From contig JBAUID010000172.1 in assembly GCA_049680625.1 (NCBI GenBank), positions 1-64,000 of the forward strand: a DNA stretch of 64,000 nt, in the 5' to 3' direction. The notes beneath the pieces were generated by a model. The model ran no database searches. It saw only the letters and a program-made list of their open reading frames with translations, and was not told where the DNA came from. Origin of the DNA: JAUIAI01 sp049680625. GTDB taxonomy: Bacteria > Pseudomonadota > Gammaproteobacteria > Burkholderiales > Burkholderiaceae_E. Below, one piece after another: positions 63,911-64,000 of this stretch. Each line of letters opens with the position of its first letter. The stretch's first letter is position 1. The position numbers and the translations under genes are program-made.

Positions 63911-64000
63911 ATGAACACTCCTACCACGCGAAACCAGCAGCGCATGACAAGTGACCCTGGCAACACTGGCAACAACAGCAACCCGCTGCCACTGTTCAAC
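63911..64000 (+). CDS. Start of the next gene (probably a urease accessory gene, truncated by window)
   Basis: An open frame of 30 codons begins with ATG 46 bases after ureC and runs off the window. Its start is polar and Asn/Thr-rich (MNTPTTRNQQRM) and ends PLPLFN, so no family can be read. By the usual ureDABCEFG order it should be ureE or ureF. Confidence 0.35.
   Translation, partial: MNTPTTRNQQRMTSDPGNTGNNSNPLPLFN

Overview
The window reads as a chromosomal segment of a free-living, probably aquatic, gammaproteobacterium. The main evidence is the minus-strand block leuC-leuD-leuB-asd-fimV-truA-trpF-trpB-trpA-accD-folC-dedD-cvpA-purF-metZ (37.7 to 19.7 kb), an order known from Pseudomonas and relatives. 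FimV itself is a gammaproteobacterial polar-hub protein. No phage, integrase, transposase, CRISPR array, rRNA or tRNA gene was recognised.

Layout. 0-1.3 kb: the front part of a 2-keto-4-pentenoate hydratase-family gene and a small exported protein of unknown function. 1.8-7.7 kb: a 1959-residue BapA-like adhesin made of about 18 Ig-like domains. 7.7-9.9 kb: small minus-strand genes (ArsC-like protein, two GNAT acetyltransferases, YtoQ). 9.9-13.4 kb: a palindromic intergenic element and a stand-alone, LexA-box-controlled error-prone polymerase gene (dnaE2/imuC). 13.4-19.6 kb: SulP transporter, MaoC-like hydratase, zinc ABC transporter genes znuC-znuB, an APH-like kinase and a pirin. 19.6-41.7 kb: the conserved housekeeping block, followed by an MFS transporter, aroC and gltX. 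41.7-45.3 kb: a gene-poor kilobase, an orphan lipoprotein and a DUF533 (YebE-like) protein with Gly-rich repeats. 45.7-51.4 kb: a translationally coupled plus-strand operon of a TfdA/TauD dioxygenase, an ABC ATPase and two large permeases, each fused to an extracytoplasmic peptidase-like domain. 52.0-54.3 kb: enoyl-CoA hydratase, GlcG-like protein and a DxD glycosyltransferase-like protein. 54.5-64.0 kb: the urea transporter operon urtABCDE running into the urease operon ureDABC, behind a near-consensus sigma-54 promoter.

How the genes work together. The conserved block supplies leucine, tryptophan, aspartate-family amino acids, methionine, folate, purines, malonyl-CoA and chorismate. The urt-ure block takes up urea at low concentration and hydrolyses it, and the sigma-54 promoter predicts nitrogen control.

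The most unusual unit is the ABC permease-peptidase pair. The second permease carries an intact HExxH gluzincin-like motif. The first carries a degenerate version at the same residue position, which suggests an active protease paired with a pseudo-protease on one transporter. Other points of interest are the two-domain super-repeat in the adhesin, a hairpin-rich metZ leader, the SOS box on an orphan dnaE2, a His-rich tail on ZnuC and an intercistronic hairpin between urtA and urtB. All assignments come from reading the sequence; no database search was run.
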